The notes under the pieces: generated by a model
Databases searched by the model: none
Seen by the model: only the letters and a program-made list of their open reading frames with translations
What the model was told of the DNA's origin: nothing
NCBI GenBank assembly: GCA_022616055.1
Contig: JAKEFM010000007.1
Location: 1 to 38,857, forward strand
Direction of reading: 5' to 3'
DNA from: Planctomycetota bacterium
GTDB lineage: Bacteria > Planctomycetota > UBA1135 > JAKEFM01
DNA length: 38,857 nucleotides
Translations under genes and position numbers: made by a program
Shown here: piece after piece, positions 15,188-23,040 of the stretch
Position numbering within the stretch: the stretch's first letter is position 1
Layout of the letters: each line of letters starts with the position of its first letter

Positions 15188-17464
15188 CTACCGCCCGCGC
15201 CGGTCCGGTGCCTCGGGCAAGGACCCGGGATCGGCGGCGAGCACAAGGCCTTCGAGGTCGCCGTCGATGACGACGTGCTGGCGCCCCAGCACGCGCGGGC
15301 CGCCCGGGTCGGCGCCCTCCTGGACCAGGAAAAGATCGCCCTTCCCGCGGCTCACGCGGGCGAGCAGGAAGCTCCCGTCCGGTTCCGGCCGCACGAGCCT
15401 GGACTGATCCTCCCCGGCGAGCACGAGCCCGATCGCCAAATGCCGGATCTCGTCCGCCGCGAAGCCGGCCACGCGCCCGCGCAGGTCGGCGAAGATCGGC
15501 CGCACCTCGAACACGAGCGGCAGCACCGGACGCGCGGGGTCGTACTCGGCCGGCGTGCTGCAGTCGGGCATGACGGCAGATCCGGTCCGGTATCCGACGG
15601 TGATGCGGCAGCGCCGCTGGCTCGGCAGCAAGAGCGTCGCCCGCGCCTCTCCGTCCCTGTGGACCGGGATCGGCACGCCATTGACCGTCGTTCCAACGGC
15701 GACCCCGCCCGCGAGCACGGACACGTAGTAGCAGTAGCGCCCCTCGCGCTCGACTCCCCGGAGCACCGCGGGCACGCGCACGGCGGGAAGGATCTCGAGC
15801 AGGTGCTCGCGCGCGACCGCTTCCCGCTCGCTCATCGGGCCGAGGAACGCGAATTCGTCCTCCTTCCCCTGGTGCGGGTAGACGGTGACGACCTGCTCGG
15901 CGGCGTCGCGCTTCCAACGGAGCGCAAAGCGGCCCTGTCCATCCGTGAATGTCCGTGCGTACTGCCAGCTCCCAGGAGTCGCGCCGTCCGAGACGAGCTG
16001 GACCTTCAGGCCGACCTGCAGGTCGGCCACGGGCTCGCCCTCGCGCACGGCCCGGCCGCGCAGGCAGGCGTAGCCGGGTACGGGCTCGAGCGCGAAGACG
16101 GTCGGCTCGGGCGAGGGCGGCGCGCGCGGGTCGAGCTCGAAGACCTGGTCCCGCCGGTAGCCCTCCTTGGAGACGGAAAGCCGCGCGAGATCGGGCAGAT
16201 CGCCGGTTCCCGGCCCGCGCTGGGGGTCGAAGAAGAGAACGCGCGCCTCGCCGTTCTTGTCGGGCTCGAATTCGCTCTCGCCCGCAGGCTCTCCGTTCCG
16301 TCTGAGTGTGGCCCGCCCATGGGCCAGCCAGATCGGAAAACGCGTCTCCGCGTCGACGAAGCGCACCCTCGCCATCGGCGCCGGGCCGAGCACGAGCGCG
16401 ACACGCGTGCGGCACGATTCGACTCTCGTTCGCCGATCGACGAGGTCGCCGTCGAAGCGGCGCTCGCGCAGCCACCGTCCCTCGGCCGAGGCTCGGAGGG
16501 ATGCCGGCAGGTTCGGCGAAGGGAAGATCACCAGGCCCTCGGGGCCGGTGATCGATCGCTCCTTGGGCTGCGGGTTCTCGTCGCTCTCCACCCAGGCGCC
16601 GGCGATCGGACGACCGTCGGGGTCGATCACGCGCACCACGAGCTTCTCGGGCTCGGCGAGAGTCAGGTCCCCGAGGAGGGACGGTTCGCGCGGGAGGGTC
16701 ACCGCGAGCGAGCCGGCGAGGCCGTCGCTCGAGGTCGCGCGCACGCGAGCGGAGGCGCTCGCCGTCCGAGTGGCGCAGGCGAGATAGTAGAAGCCGCGCT
16801 CGCTCGTCGTCGCGCCGGCGACGACGCGGTTCCTCAGGAAGGAGTGGGCTACCGGATGCGAGCGGGTCGCCCCTCCCGGGAACTGGAGCGTGCGTTCCTC
16901 GAACTGGACTTGAACCTGGGCTGCGGCGGCCGGTGTGCCGTCCGGCCGCAGGACCCGCCCGAAGAGACCCGAGGAGGGCGTCAGCACGAGGGACACGGTG
17001 CGCTCGGGCCCGAGGGCGGCCTCGAGAGGCTCGAAACCCTCGGCCCGGACGCCCACGGAACGCGCGTCGCCCGGGACCTCGACTCTCACGCGCCCCTCGT
17101 CCGACGTGGCCAGCCAGGCGCCGGCCACGGATTCGAGACGCGGCTCGATCTCGAGCGGGACGTCCGCGAGTGGTTCTTCGTCGGGAAAGCGGACGAGCGC
17201 GAGATCGAGGGTGCGCGCGCCTGCCGGATCCCTTGCCAGCGGATCCGTGGAGCGGGCTTCCGATTCGTGCGCCTGAGCCGCAGCAGCACCGCTTGCGATC
17301 GAGCGCTCGGCAGCGATCGAGGCCGCCGTCGGCGTCGCGGAGCGCCCGTCGCCTCCCCCGGCGCGCTCCAGCAGCTTCCACATCCCGACGCAGACGAGGC
17401 CGGCGAGCAGGATCCCCGCGACCCGCGCTCCACGTCCTCGTCGCACGGAACCGTCGGTGACCAC
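15188..17464 (-). CDS. Membrane-anchored protein with carboxypeptidase-regulatory-like (CnaB-type) domains
   Basis: 758 residues from GTG 17464. A basic N-terminus and one hydrophobic helix (ARVAGILLAGLVCVGMWKLL) indicate an anchor or uncleaved signal, followed by an Ala/Ser-rich linker. The rest is beta-rich with repeated elements typical of carboxypeptidase regulatory-like or peptidase-associated folds: GRVLRPDGTPAAAAQVQVQ, VVRVIDPDGRPIAGAWVES, CLRGRAVREGEPVADLQVG and ARTFTDGQGRFALRW. No catalytic motif is seen. Such proteins are frequent in planctomycetes and probably have a structural or binding role outside the membrane. The start is divergent from the beta-lactamase-like gene, with 226 nt shared upstream sequence in which no clear promoter was recognised. 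Confidence 0.75.
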   Translation of the reverse strand: MVTDGSVRRGRGARVAGILLAGLVCVGMWKLLERAGGGDGRSATPTAASIAAERSIASGAAAAQAHESEARSTDPLARDPAGARTLDLALVRFPDEEPLADVPLEIEPRLESVAGAWLATSDEGRVRVEVPGDARSVGVRAEGFEPLEAALGPERTVSLVLTPSSGLFGRVLRPDGTPAAAAQVQVQFEERTLQFPGGATRSHPVAHSFLRNRVVAGATTSERGFYYLACATRTASASARVRATSSDGLAGSLAVTLPREPSLLGDLTLAEPEKLVVRVIDPDGRPIAGAWVESDENPQPKERSITGPEGLVIFPSPNLPASLRASAEGRWLRERRFDGDLVDRRTRVESCRTRVALVLGPAPMARVRFVDAETRFPIWLAHGRATLRRNGEPAGESEFEPDKNGEARVLFFDPQRGPGTGDLPDLARLSVSKEGYRRDQVFELDPRAPPSPEPTVFALEPVPGYACLRGRAVREGEPVADLQVGLKVQLVSDGATPGSWQYARTFTDGQGRFALRWKRDAAEQVVTVYPHQGKEDEFAFLGPMSEREAVAREHLLEILPAVRVPAVLRGVEREGRYCYYVSVLAGGVAVGTTVNGVPIPVHRDGEARATLLLPSQRRCRITVGYRTGSAVMPDCSTPAEYDPARPVLPLVFEVRPIFADLRGRVAGFAADEIRHLAIGLVLAGEDQSRLVRPEPDGSFLLARVSRGKGDLFLVQEGADPGGPRVLGRQHVVIDGDLEGLVLAADPGSLPEAPDRRGR

Positions 17465-17690
17465 GACGCTGGGATCCTAGAGCCGAGCACTCTACCTCGC
17501 CCTTGTCTCCCGTTCGGTCGTACACGAACGCCGGCGGCGAAGCCGACGCGCTCGGATCGTCCCCGATCTCGCGGGTTTCGGGGCGAGATCGGCCGGGGGG
17601 TTCGACCGACGGGATCGGCTGGCGGGGCGGCCCGGGAAAGGAGCCCACACGCGTCCGGGTTCGGTTCCGTAGATAGAGTCCCGTCCCTCC

Positions 17691-19430
17691 ATGGCCAGGC
17701 CCATCTTCGCCCTTCTCTCGCTCGGAGCGACGCTCGCCCCGGCCCCCGCCCAGTCCTCGCCTGGGGCGGAGGTCGGCGCGTACCTCGCCCGCGCCGCCGC
17801 TTTCGGCTTCTCCGGCCAGGTCCTCGTCGCCGAGAAGGGGCAAGTCGTGGTCGACGCCTGCTTCGGCTCGATCGACGGCGAGCGTGGAGCACCGATCCTC
17901 CCGGACTCCCCCTTCAACGTCGCGTCGTTCACGAAGCAGTTCACGGCAGCGGCCGTCCTGCGCCTCGAGGCGGACGGGAAGCTGCGCGTGGACGACCCGA
18001 TCGGCCGGCTTCTTCCGGGCGTGCCGGAGGAGAAGGCCGGGATCACGATCCACCACCTCCTCACCCACACGGCCGGCCTCCGGCGCGATTCGATCCGCCC
18101 CTCGGATCCGGCCCTGTCCACGCGCGACGAGACCGTGAAGCGGGTCCTCGCGTCGCCGCTCCGGTCGAAGCCCGGCGAGCGATTCGCCTACTCGAACGAC
18201 GGATACCGGCTCCTGGCTGCGATCGTGGAGAAGGTCTCGGGCCAGACCTACCGCGACTTCGTCGCGGAGCGCCTGTTCGGGCCCGCCGGCATGAGGAACA
18301 CGAGCACCTACGACGACCCGAGGTGGGCGGGCGCCGCGGTCGCGACGGGCTTCGACGAGTGGCATTCGCTCGGCTCGTTTCGCGACTGGACGGCGGGGTG
18401 GCACCGGCTCGGGTCCGGCGGGATCGTCTCGACGGCGCGCGACCTCTACGCCTGGCACCTCGCGCTCGCCGGCGATCGGGTCCTCCCTCCCGCCGCCAGG
18501 GCGAGGATGTTCGCGAAGCAGACGCCCGCGGAGGACGGAGCCTCCTACGGATATGGGGCGTTCCTGAAGGAGACGAAGGACGGGAAACCGCTCGTCTTCC
18601 ACGGAGGGGACAATGCGGGCTACCACAGCGAAGTCCGCTGGTACCCGCAGGACGACCGCGTCCTCCTCCTCCTCACGAACCGGGACCGGTTCGGGATCGA
18701 CGGGGGCGCGGTCGAGAAACGCGTCGTCGCCGACGCGATCGCGGGGATCCTCTCGGGCGCCGACGTCGCCCGGCCGCCCGCGACCGTCTCGATGCCGGAG
18801 GCCGACCTCCGGCGCTTCGAAGGGGAGTACCGCTTCGACGATTCGTCGACCGCCCGCGTCTGGTCGAGCGCGGGCCACCTCGTGGTCGGCGTCGAGGGGC
18901 AGGCGGCGATCGACCGGCTCGTCGATCCCGGCGGCAAGCCCGACGCCTCCCGGGCGGAGGCGAACGGGAAGGCGCTCGCCATCCTCCAGGCGATCGCCGC
19001 GGGGAATCCGGAGGCCGTGAGGAAGGTGCTCCCGGCGGACGAGTTCGACAACTACGTCCCCTTCCTCGCCGGCGAGGTCCGGGCCTCCGCCGAGAAGCTC
19101 GGCCCGGTGCGCGACGTCCGGGTGCTCGGCACCGTCCCCCTCCCCTGGGATCCACGTCAGACGCGGACCTACGCGCTCGTGGTTCTCGAGCGGGGGAACC
19201 TCGACCTCTTCCTCGGTTGGACCGAGGGCGCCCTCGGGGACGTGACGACGGGCGAGGACCGTCCACATCCGGTGATCTATCCGCTCGCGCCCGCGTCGGA
19301 GGCGGCGTTCGCAACGTACGACCTGATCACGTCTCGAAGCGCCCGACTCGAGTTCACGGCGGACGCGGCGGGAAAGGTCACGAGTCTGACCCTCGGGGAT
19401 GCGACGGCTCGGCGGGTGGACGGCGGATGA
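17691..19430 (+). CDS. Serine hydrolase, class C beta-lactamase/penicillin-binding-protein-like
   Basis: 579 residues, longer than AmpC-type enzymes because of a C-terminal beta-rich extension (from about residue 360). Seen: a signal peptide ending near APAPAQS; the active-site SxxK as Ser79-Phe-Thr-Lys82 within NVASFTKQFTAAAVL; LLTHTAGL; the second element YSN at 167-169 (FAYSNDGYRLL); and HGGDNAG (304-310) at the KTG-equivalent position. The three catalytic elements are therefore intact. Such proteins include esterases, D-aminopeptidases and beta-lactam-binding enzymes, so resistance should not be assumed. It converges with the DMT permease gene with 29 nt between stops. Confidence 0.88.
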   Translation: MARPIFALLSLGATLAPAPAQSSPGAEVGAYLARAAAFGFSGQVLVAEKGQVVVDACFGSIDGERGAPILPDSPFNVASFTKQFTAAAVLRLEADGKLRVDDPIGRLLPGVPEEKAGITIHHLLTHTAGLRRDSIRPSDPALSTRDETVKRVLASPLRSKPGERFAYSNDGYRLLAAIVEKVSGQTYRDFVAERLFGPAGMRNTSTYDDPRWAGAAVATGFDEWHSLGSFRDWTAGWHRLGSGGIVSTARDLYAWHLALAGDRVLPPAARARMFAKQTPAEDGASYGYGAFLKETKDGKPLVFHGGDNAGYHSEVRWYPQDDRVLLLLTNRDRFGIDGGAVEKRVVADAIAGILSGADVARPPATVSMPEADLRRFEGEYRFDDSSTARVWSSAGHLVVGVEGQAAIDRLVDPGGKPDASRAEANGKALAILQAIAAGNPEAVRKVLPADEFDNYVPFLAGEVRASAEKLGPVRDVRVLGTVPLPWDPRQTRTYALVVLERGNLDLFLGWTEGALGDVTTGEDRPHPVIYPLAPASEAAFATYDLITSRSARLEFTADAAGKVTSLTLGDATARRVDGG

Positions 19431-19459
19431 CGGGAGCGGAAAAGCCCCCGGCTCCGCGA

Positions 19460-20422
19460 TCAGGGGGTCTCGACCGGACCTCGCTCCGCGGCCGCCTCCG
19501 TACCCGCGACCCTTCTCCCGCTCCGCCGGGGCGCGACCGCCATTCCCACCCCCCCGAGGATCAGCGCGCCGGAGACGACGAGCCTCCCGCTCGCGGATTC
19601 GCCGAGGATCAGGATGCCCGCCACCGCGGCGAGGACCGGCACGACGAGCTGCACCATCGCGGCCTGGGTCGCCGTGATGCGGGGCAGCGCGAGGTACCAG
19701 AGGCTGTAGCCCAATCCCGAGGCGACCGCGCCCGAGGCGCAGGCGAGGACGACCCCGCGCGCGGAGCAGTGGGCGTGCGCGGCGCCGATGGCGAGTCCGA
19801 GGAGGGCGAGCGGAACGCTCCGGACGAAGTTGTCGGCCGTCGCGGCGAGGGGGGAGACCGCGCGGCGGCCGCGGAGCGAGTAGGCGCCCCACGCGATCCC
19901 CGCGATCGCCATGAGGCCGACGCCGAGCGGATCGGTCGCGACGGCTCCGGGCCGCGTGAGGAGGACGAGCCCGCCCATGGCGATCCCGAGGCCGAGCCAT
20001 TCGATCGCGCGGGGGCGCTGCCCGCGGAACGCGCTCCAGCCGATCATCGTCGCCTGGACGGAGGCGAAGAGGGTGAGCGCGCCGACGCCGGCGCCGACGC
20101 GGACGTAGGCGAGGGAGAACGCCGCGGCGTAGCCGAAGAGGGCGAGCGCCGAGGCCCAGGATCCGGAAGGGGCGCGAGGTCCCCCGCGGGCGCCGGCGCG
20201 CGAGAGGAGGAAGAGCGTCAGGGCCCCGCTCGCCAGGCGGACGGCGGTGAACGACCAGGGGTCGATGGTGTCGGTGGCGAGCGCGGCGCGGCAGAGGAGG
20301 GAGTTGGCCGCGAAGCCGGTCAGCGCCGCGGCGGTGGGGAGGAGAGCGCTCCCGGGATGCCGCCCCTCCGGCGCCTCCACCATCCCCGGTACGTCCTCCG
20401 TCGCGAGCCTCGCGAGTCTCAT
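19460..20422 (-). CDS. DMT superfamily permease (two EamA domains)
   Basis: 320 residues, typical length. About ten hydrophobic helices in two repeated EamA halves, e.g. LLPTAAALTGFAANSLLCRA in the first and VGLMAIAGIAWGAYSLRG opening the second, plus the conserved AAMVQLVVPVLAAVAGILILGE region near the C-terminus. These permeases export or exchange small metabolites; the substrate is unknown. ATG at 20422 has GGAGGAT 7 nt upstream, preferred over an internal ATG at 20383. The VOC gene lies 77 nt upstream on the same strand with a hairpin between, so co-transcription is uncertain. Confidence 0.88.
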   Translation of the reverse strand: MRLARLATEDVPGMVEAPEGRHPGSALLPTAAALTGFAANSLLCRAALATDTIDPWSFTAVRLASGALTLFLLSRAGARGGPRAPSGSWASALALFGYAAAFSLAYVRVGAGVGALTLFASVQATMIGWSAFRGQRPRAIEWLGLGIAMGGLVLLTRPGAVATDPLGVGLMAIAGIAWGAYSLRGRRAVSPLAATADNFVRSVPLALLGLAIGAAHAHCSARGVVLACASGAVASGLGYSLWYLALPRITATQAAMVQLVVPVLAAVAGILILGESASGRLVVSGALILGGVGMAVAPRRSGRRVAGTEAAAERGPVETP

Positions 20423-20475
20423 GCGGGCATCCTCCGTGCGTGCGGCGCCGACGGTTCCTCCGGGACCCTGGAGCG

Positions 20476-20499
20476 CCGCTCGTCGACCGCGGCGAGCGG
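20476..20499 (-). terminator. Hairpin just after the VOC gene
   Basis: Perfect 7-bp arms CCGCTCG (20476-20482) and CGAGCGG (20493-20499) with a 10-nt loop, directly after the VOC stop codon (20500-20502 on the minus strand). No T-run follows. It could reduce read-through from the VOC gene into the permease gene. Confidence 0.35.
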
Positions 20500-20928
20500 T
20501 CAGGTCTTCCGGGTGGCCTCTCCGAACGCCAGGATCAGGCCGTTGCAGTCCCGGACCACGAGTTCGCGCTGGCCGTAGATCCGGTCCACGGGACCGTCGA
20601 GGATCTCGGCGCCGCGGGTGCGCAGCTCCTCCGCGAGCGCGTCGATCGCCGCCACGCGGAGGTAGGCGTCGTACGCGCCCTTCGCCCGGCCCGTGCGAGC
20701 CTCGGGCCCCTGGGCGCGGTTGAAGAACACCTCGACCTGGTCGCGCCTGACGATCCCGAACACGGGGGGAGCGTCCGGGGCGTGAGTGACGCTCTCGCCG
20801 TTCCAGTAGCCCTCGATCTCGAAGCCGAGGACGTCCCGGTAGTACTCGGCCGTCCGCTTCACGTCCGGCACCGTGAACTGGGGAGTCGCCGAGACGAAGC
20901 GGGCCGCCGTCGCTCGGGTCCAACCCAT
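20500..20928 (-). CDS. VOC superfamily (glyoxalase/bleomycin-resistance-like) protein
   Basis: 142 residues. The beta-alpha-beta-beta-beta pattern of the vicinal oxygen chelate fold is visible twice: TPQFTVPDVKRTAEYYRDVLGFEIE in the first half (written here as two pieces, TPQFTVPDVKR and AEYYRDVLGFEIE) and AYLRVAAIDALAEEL with LVVRDCNGLILAFGE in the second. Possible metal ligands include Glu in VEVFF and the Glu of AFGE. Members include glyoxalases, dioxygenases and antibiotic-binding proteins; none can be chosen. ATG 20928 is preceded by GAGGAGA, a good ribosome site. Upstream lies a long non-coding stretch. Confidence 0.82.
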   Translation of the reverse strand: MGWTRATAARFVSATPQFTVPDVKRTAEYYRDVLGFEIEGYWNGESVTHAPDAPPVFGIVRRDQVEVFFNRAQGPEARTGRAKGAYDAYLRVAAIDALAEELRTRGAEILDGPVDRIYGQRELVVRDCNGLILAFGEATRKT

Positions 20929-21567
20929 TCAGACTCTCCTCGGAGGCGCCGTCGGACCTGGACTGGAGGGATCCCGCATGGTCCGGGGAGGCTACTCGTC
21001 GCTTCACGTCCCCTCCAGCGGGAAGGCGGCGAACGCGCGCGGTGAGCGACCGGCGGTCGGCTGGGTCGACGCCGACGAGTGGCTCACCGCCGACATTCGC
21101 CCCTACGCCCTCCCTGAGGCGCTACCGAAGACCTCGGTGCTCTAACCCACGACGAACTGTGGGGATGTGGTTCGCTCGCCGCCTGACGGAGTCTCTCCGA
21201 ATCGGCGACCGCGGTCGAGGGTGTCCGACTCCGGCGTTTCTTGCGTTCCTAGGAATCAAGGGGTTCTCAGGAGCCATTCCATTGCCGTTCGCTTCGGAGG
21301 AATGCTGGCACGAGCTAAGCGGGGCGGTTCCTCGCGTCCCGGCGACGTCCGGGCTCGGCTGGCGTGTGGTTCCCGACTCCCTCCATGGGAGGAAGTCCCT
21401 CTGCCCTGCTGGATCGTGACCGACGGGGCCGATTCCGCCGCTCCCCCGACCTCCGGCGTCATGCCGAGGCTCCGTCAGGAGCGCCCCGCGAGGTCGCGCT
21501 CCCAAGGGGACCGGGAGAACCCCGATTCGATGCGGGCGGCGAGAGCGGAGAGAACGAGGCACCGGTG
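20929..21567. other. Intergenic stretch without a convincing gene
   Basis: About 640 bp between the divergent VOC gene and the FAD oxidase gene. Short frames exist, including one ending ADIRPYALPEALPKTSVL at 21145, but none has a recognisable domain, ribosome site or conserved look. The part 21150-21350 appears less GC-rich than the rest of the window. Promoters for both flanking genes should be here; I could not define boxes. Confidence 0.5.
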
Positions 21568-23040
21568 GTGAACTACCGGACCCGAACGAGGTGGAGAAAT
21601 ACGACCGGGAACCAGCTCGCGGAACCCCTCCGCATCTACACTCCGCAGACCCTCGGGGAGCTGACGGAGATCGTGCGCGAGGCGGAGCGGTGCGGCTGCA
21701 CGGTGCGGGCGATCGGGTCCAGCCACTCCTGGTCCGACGTCGCGGTCACGGAGGGCTTTCTCGTGGAGACGGGCGGCCTCGCGCATCCGCTCGCCCTCGA
21801 GGCCGGCCTGCTGCGCGCCGGGGTCGATCCGACGCTCCTGGTGCGCGTCGAGGCCGGGATGCGGTTGCGCGAACTCAACGAGCTACTCGACCAGCGCGGC
21901 CTCGCCCTGCCGAACATGGGCGGCTACGACGCCCAGACGGTCGCGGGCGTGATGTCCACATCGACGCACGGCTCGGGGATCGAGTTCGGTCCACTGTGCG
22001 ACTTCGCGCGTTCGATCGACGTCGTGGGGAGCGGCGGAGCGCTCTACCGGGTGGAGCCCAGGGAGGGGCTCACGGATCCGGCGGGATTCGGCGCGGCGTA
22101 TCCTGGCGTCCGACTGGTCCAGGACGACGCCTGGTTCGGTGCGGTTCGGGTGGGAATGGGCTGTCTGGGCGTGATGCACTCGGCGACGCTGCAGGTCGAG
22201 CGGAAGTTCTGGTTGAAGGAGGTGCGCACGCTGAGCACGTGGGCACGCGTCCGGGCAGACCTTGAGGCGGGAAACGTCCTGAGTGAGAACCGGCACTACG
22301 AGATCTGCATTAATCCCTACCGACGGGGCTCGGACAATCTCTGCCTCGTCACGACGCGGAACCGGGCCGAGCCTCCGACGCACGCTGCGCCGGACAAGAC
22401 CCAGCGCAATGTCCTGACCGAAATCCTTGCCGCGCAGCCTCTGATCGGGAGGATTCTCGGCGGCGTCTTCCGGGTCGCGCCGCGCATCACTCCCGAAGTC
22501 CTCGACCAGGCCCTCGAGGCGCTCGTGGACGACGAGTACACGAACATTAGCTACAAGGTGTTCAACATTGGCGCGGCCAACCGCCTTCCTGCCTACTCGG
22601 CGGAGGTCGGCGTGCCCCTGGATGGGCGGCACGTCGCCGCCGTGGAAACGATCCTGCGAATGGCGGACCAGCGCAGGAGGATCGGCGACGTCTACCATAC
22701 CGCGCCGATCGCGCTCCGATTCGTGAAGCGGACGGATGCGTACATGTCCATGATGTACGGGCGCGATACGATGATGATCGAGTTGATCATGGCCGCGGAC
22801 ACGGACGGAGGCTTCGGACTCCTCGCGGCCCACGAGGAAGCTCTCTACGCGCTGGGGGGTCGACCGCACTGGGGGCAGTTCAATACGCTGACGGGCAGCA
22901 ACCGGCTCCTGGAGTCGATGTACCCGAAGTACGCGGAGTGGATGGCGGTCCACGCCGTCCTCAACGCGACCGGCGTCTTCAACAGCCCTTTCTCGAAGCG
23001 TGTGGGCATCGCGGCGTCGGCCTACAAGGGGGAGGAGTGA
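21568..23040 (+). CDS. FAD-linked oxidase, D-arabinono-1,4-lactone oxidase-like (VAO family)
   Basis: About 490 residues from GTG 21568 (GTG 21565 is equally possible; GAGG lies upstream), giving MNYRTRTRWRNTTGNQ, a beginning seen in this family. Seen: the FAD-binding type 4 domain with AIGSSHSWSDVAVTEG (the GxxHSW region), the LNELLDQRGLALPNMGGYD stretch and VAGVMSTSTHGSG, followed by a C-terminal sugar-lactone-oxidase-like half ending HWGQFNTL and YPKYAEWM. Relatives oxidise sugar lactones or alcohols with FAD and O2, giving H2O2. No signal peptide, so probably cytoplasmic. It overlaps the GMC gene by GTGA and starts a plus-strand cluster. The substrate is not determinable. Confidence 0.88.
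   Translation: MNYRTRTRWRNTTGNQLAEPLRIYTPQTLGELTEIVREAERCGCTVRAIGSSHSWSDVAVTEGFLVETGGLAHPLALEAGLLRAGVDPTLLVRVEAGMRLRELNELLDQRGLALPNMGGYDAQTVAGVMSTSTHGSGIEFGPLCDFARSIDVVGSGGALYRVEPREGLTDPAGFGAAYPGVRLVQDDAWFGAVRVGMGCLGVMHSATLQVERKFWLKEVRTLSTWARVRADLEAGNVLSENRHYEICINPYRRGSDNLCLVTTRNRAEPPTHAAPDKTQRNVLTEILAAQPLIGRILGGVFRVAPRITPEVLDQALEALVDDEYTNISYKVFNIGAANRLPAYSAEVGVPLDGRHVAAVETILRMADQRRRIGDVYHTAPIALRFVKRTDAYMSMMYGRDTMMIELIMAADTDGGFGLLAAHEEALYALGGRPHWGQFNTLTGSNRLLESMYPKYAEWMAVHAVLNATGVFNSPFSKRVGIAASAYKGEE

Noticed and set aside
17691-19430. Calling the serine hydrolase an antibiotic resistance beta-lactamase
   Set aside because: SxxK, YSN and HGG motifs are shared with esterases and peptidases; the sequence does not show lactamase specificity.
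14678-20578. Plus-strand open frame of almost 2000 codons
   Set aside because: It crosses several well-supported genes on both strands and its translation has no domains; a composition artefact.
20873-21145. Small plus-strand frame before the oxidase cluster
   Set aside because: It starts inside the VOC gene, has no ribosome site at a sensible start and no recognisable domain.
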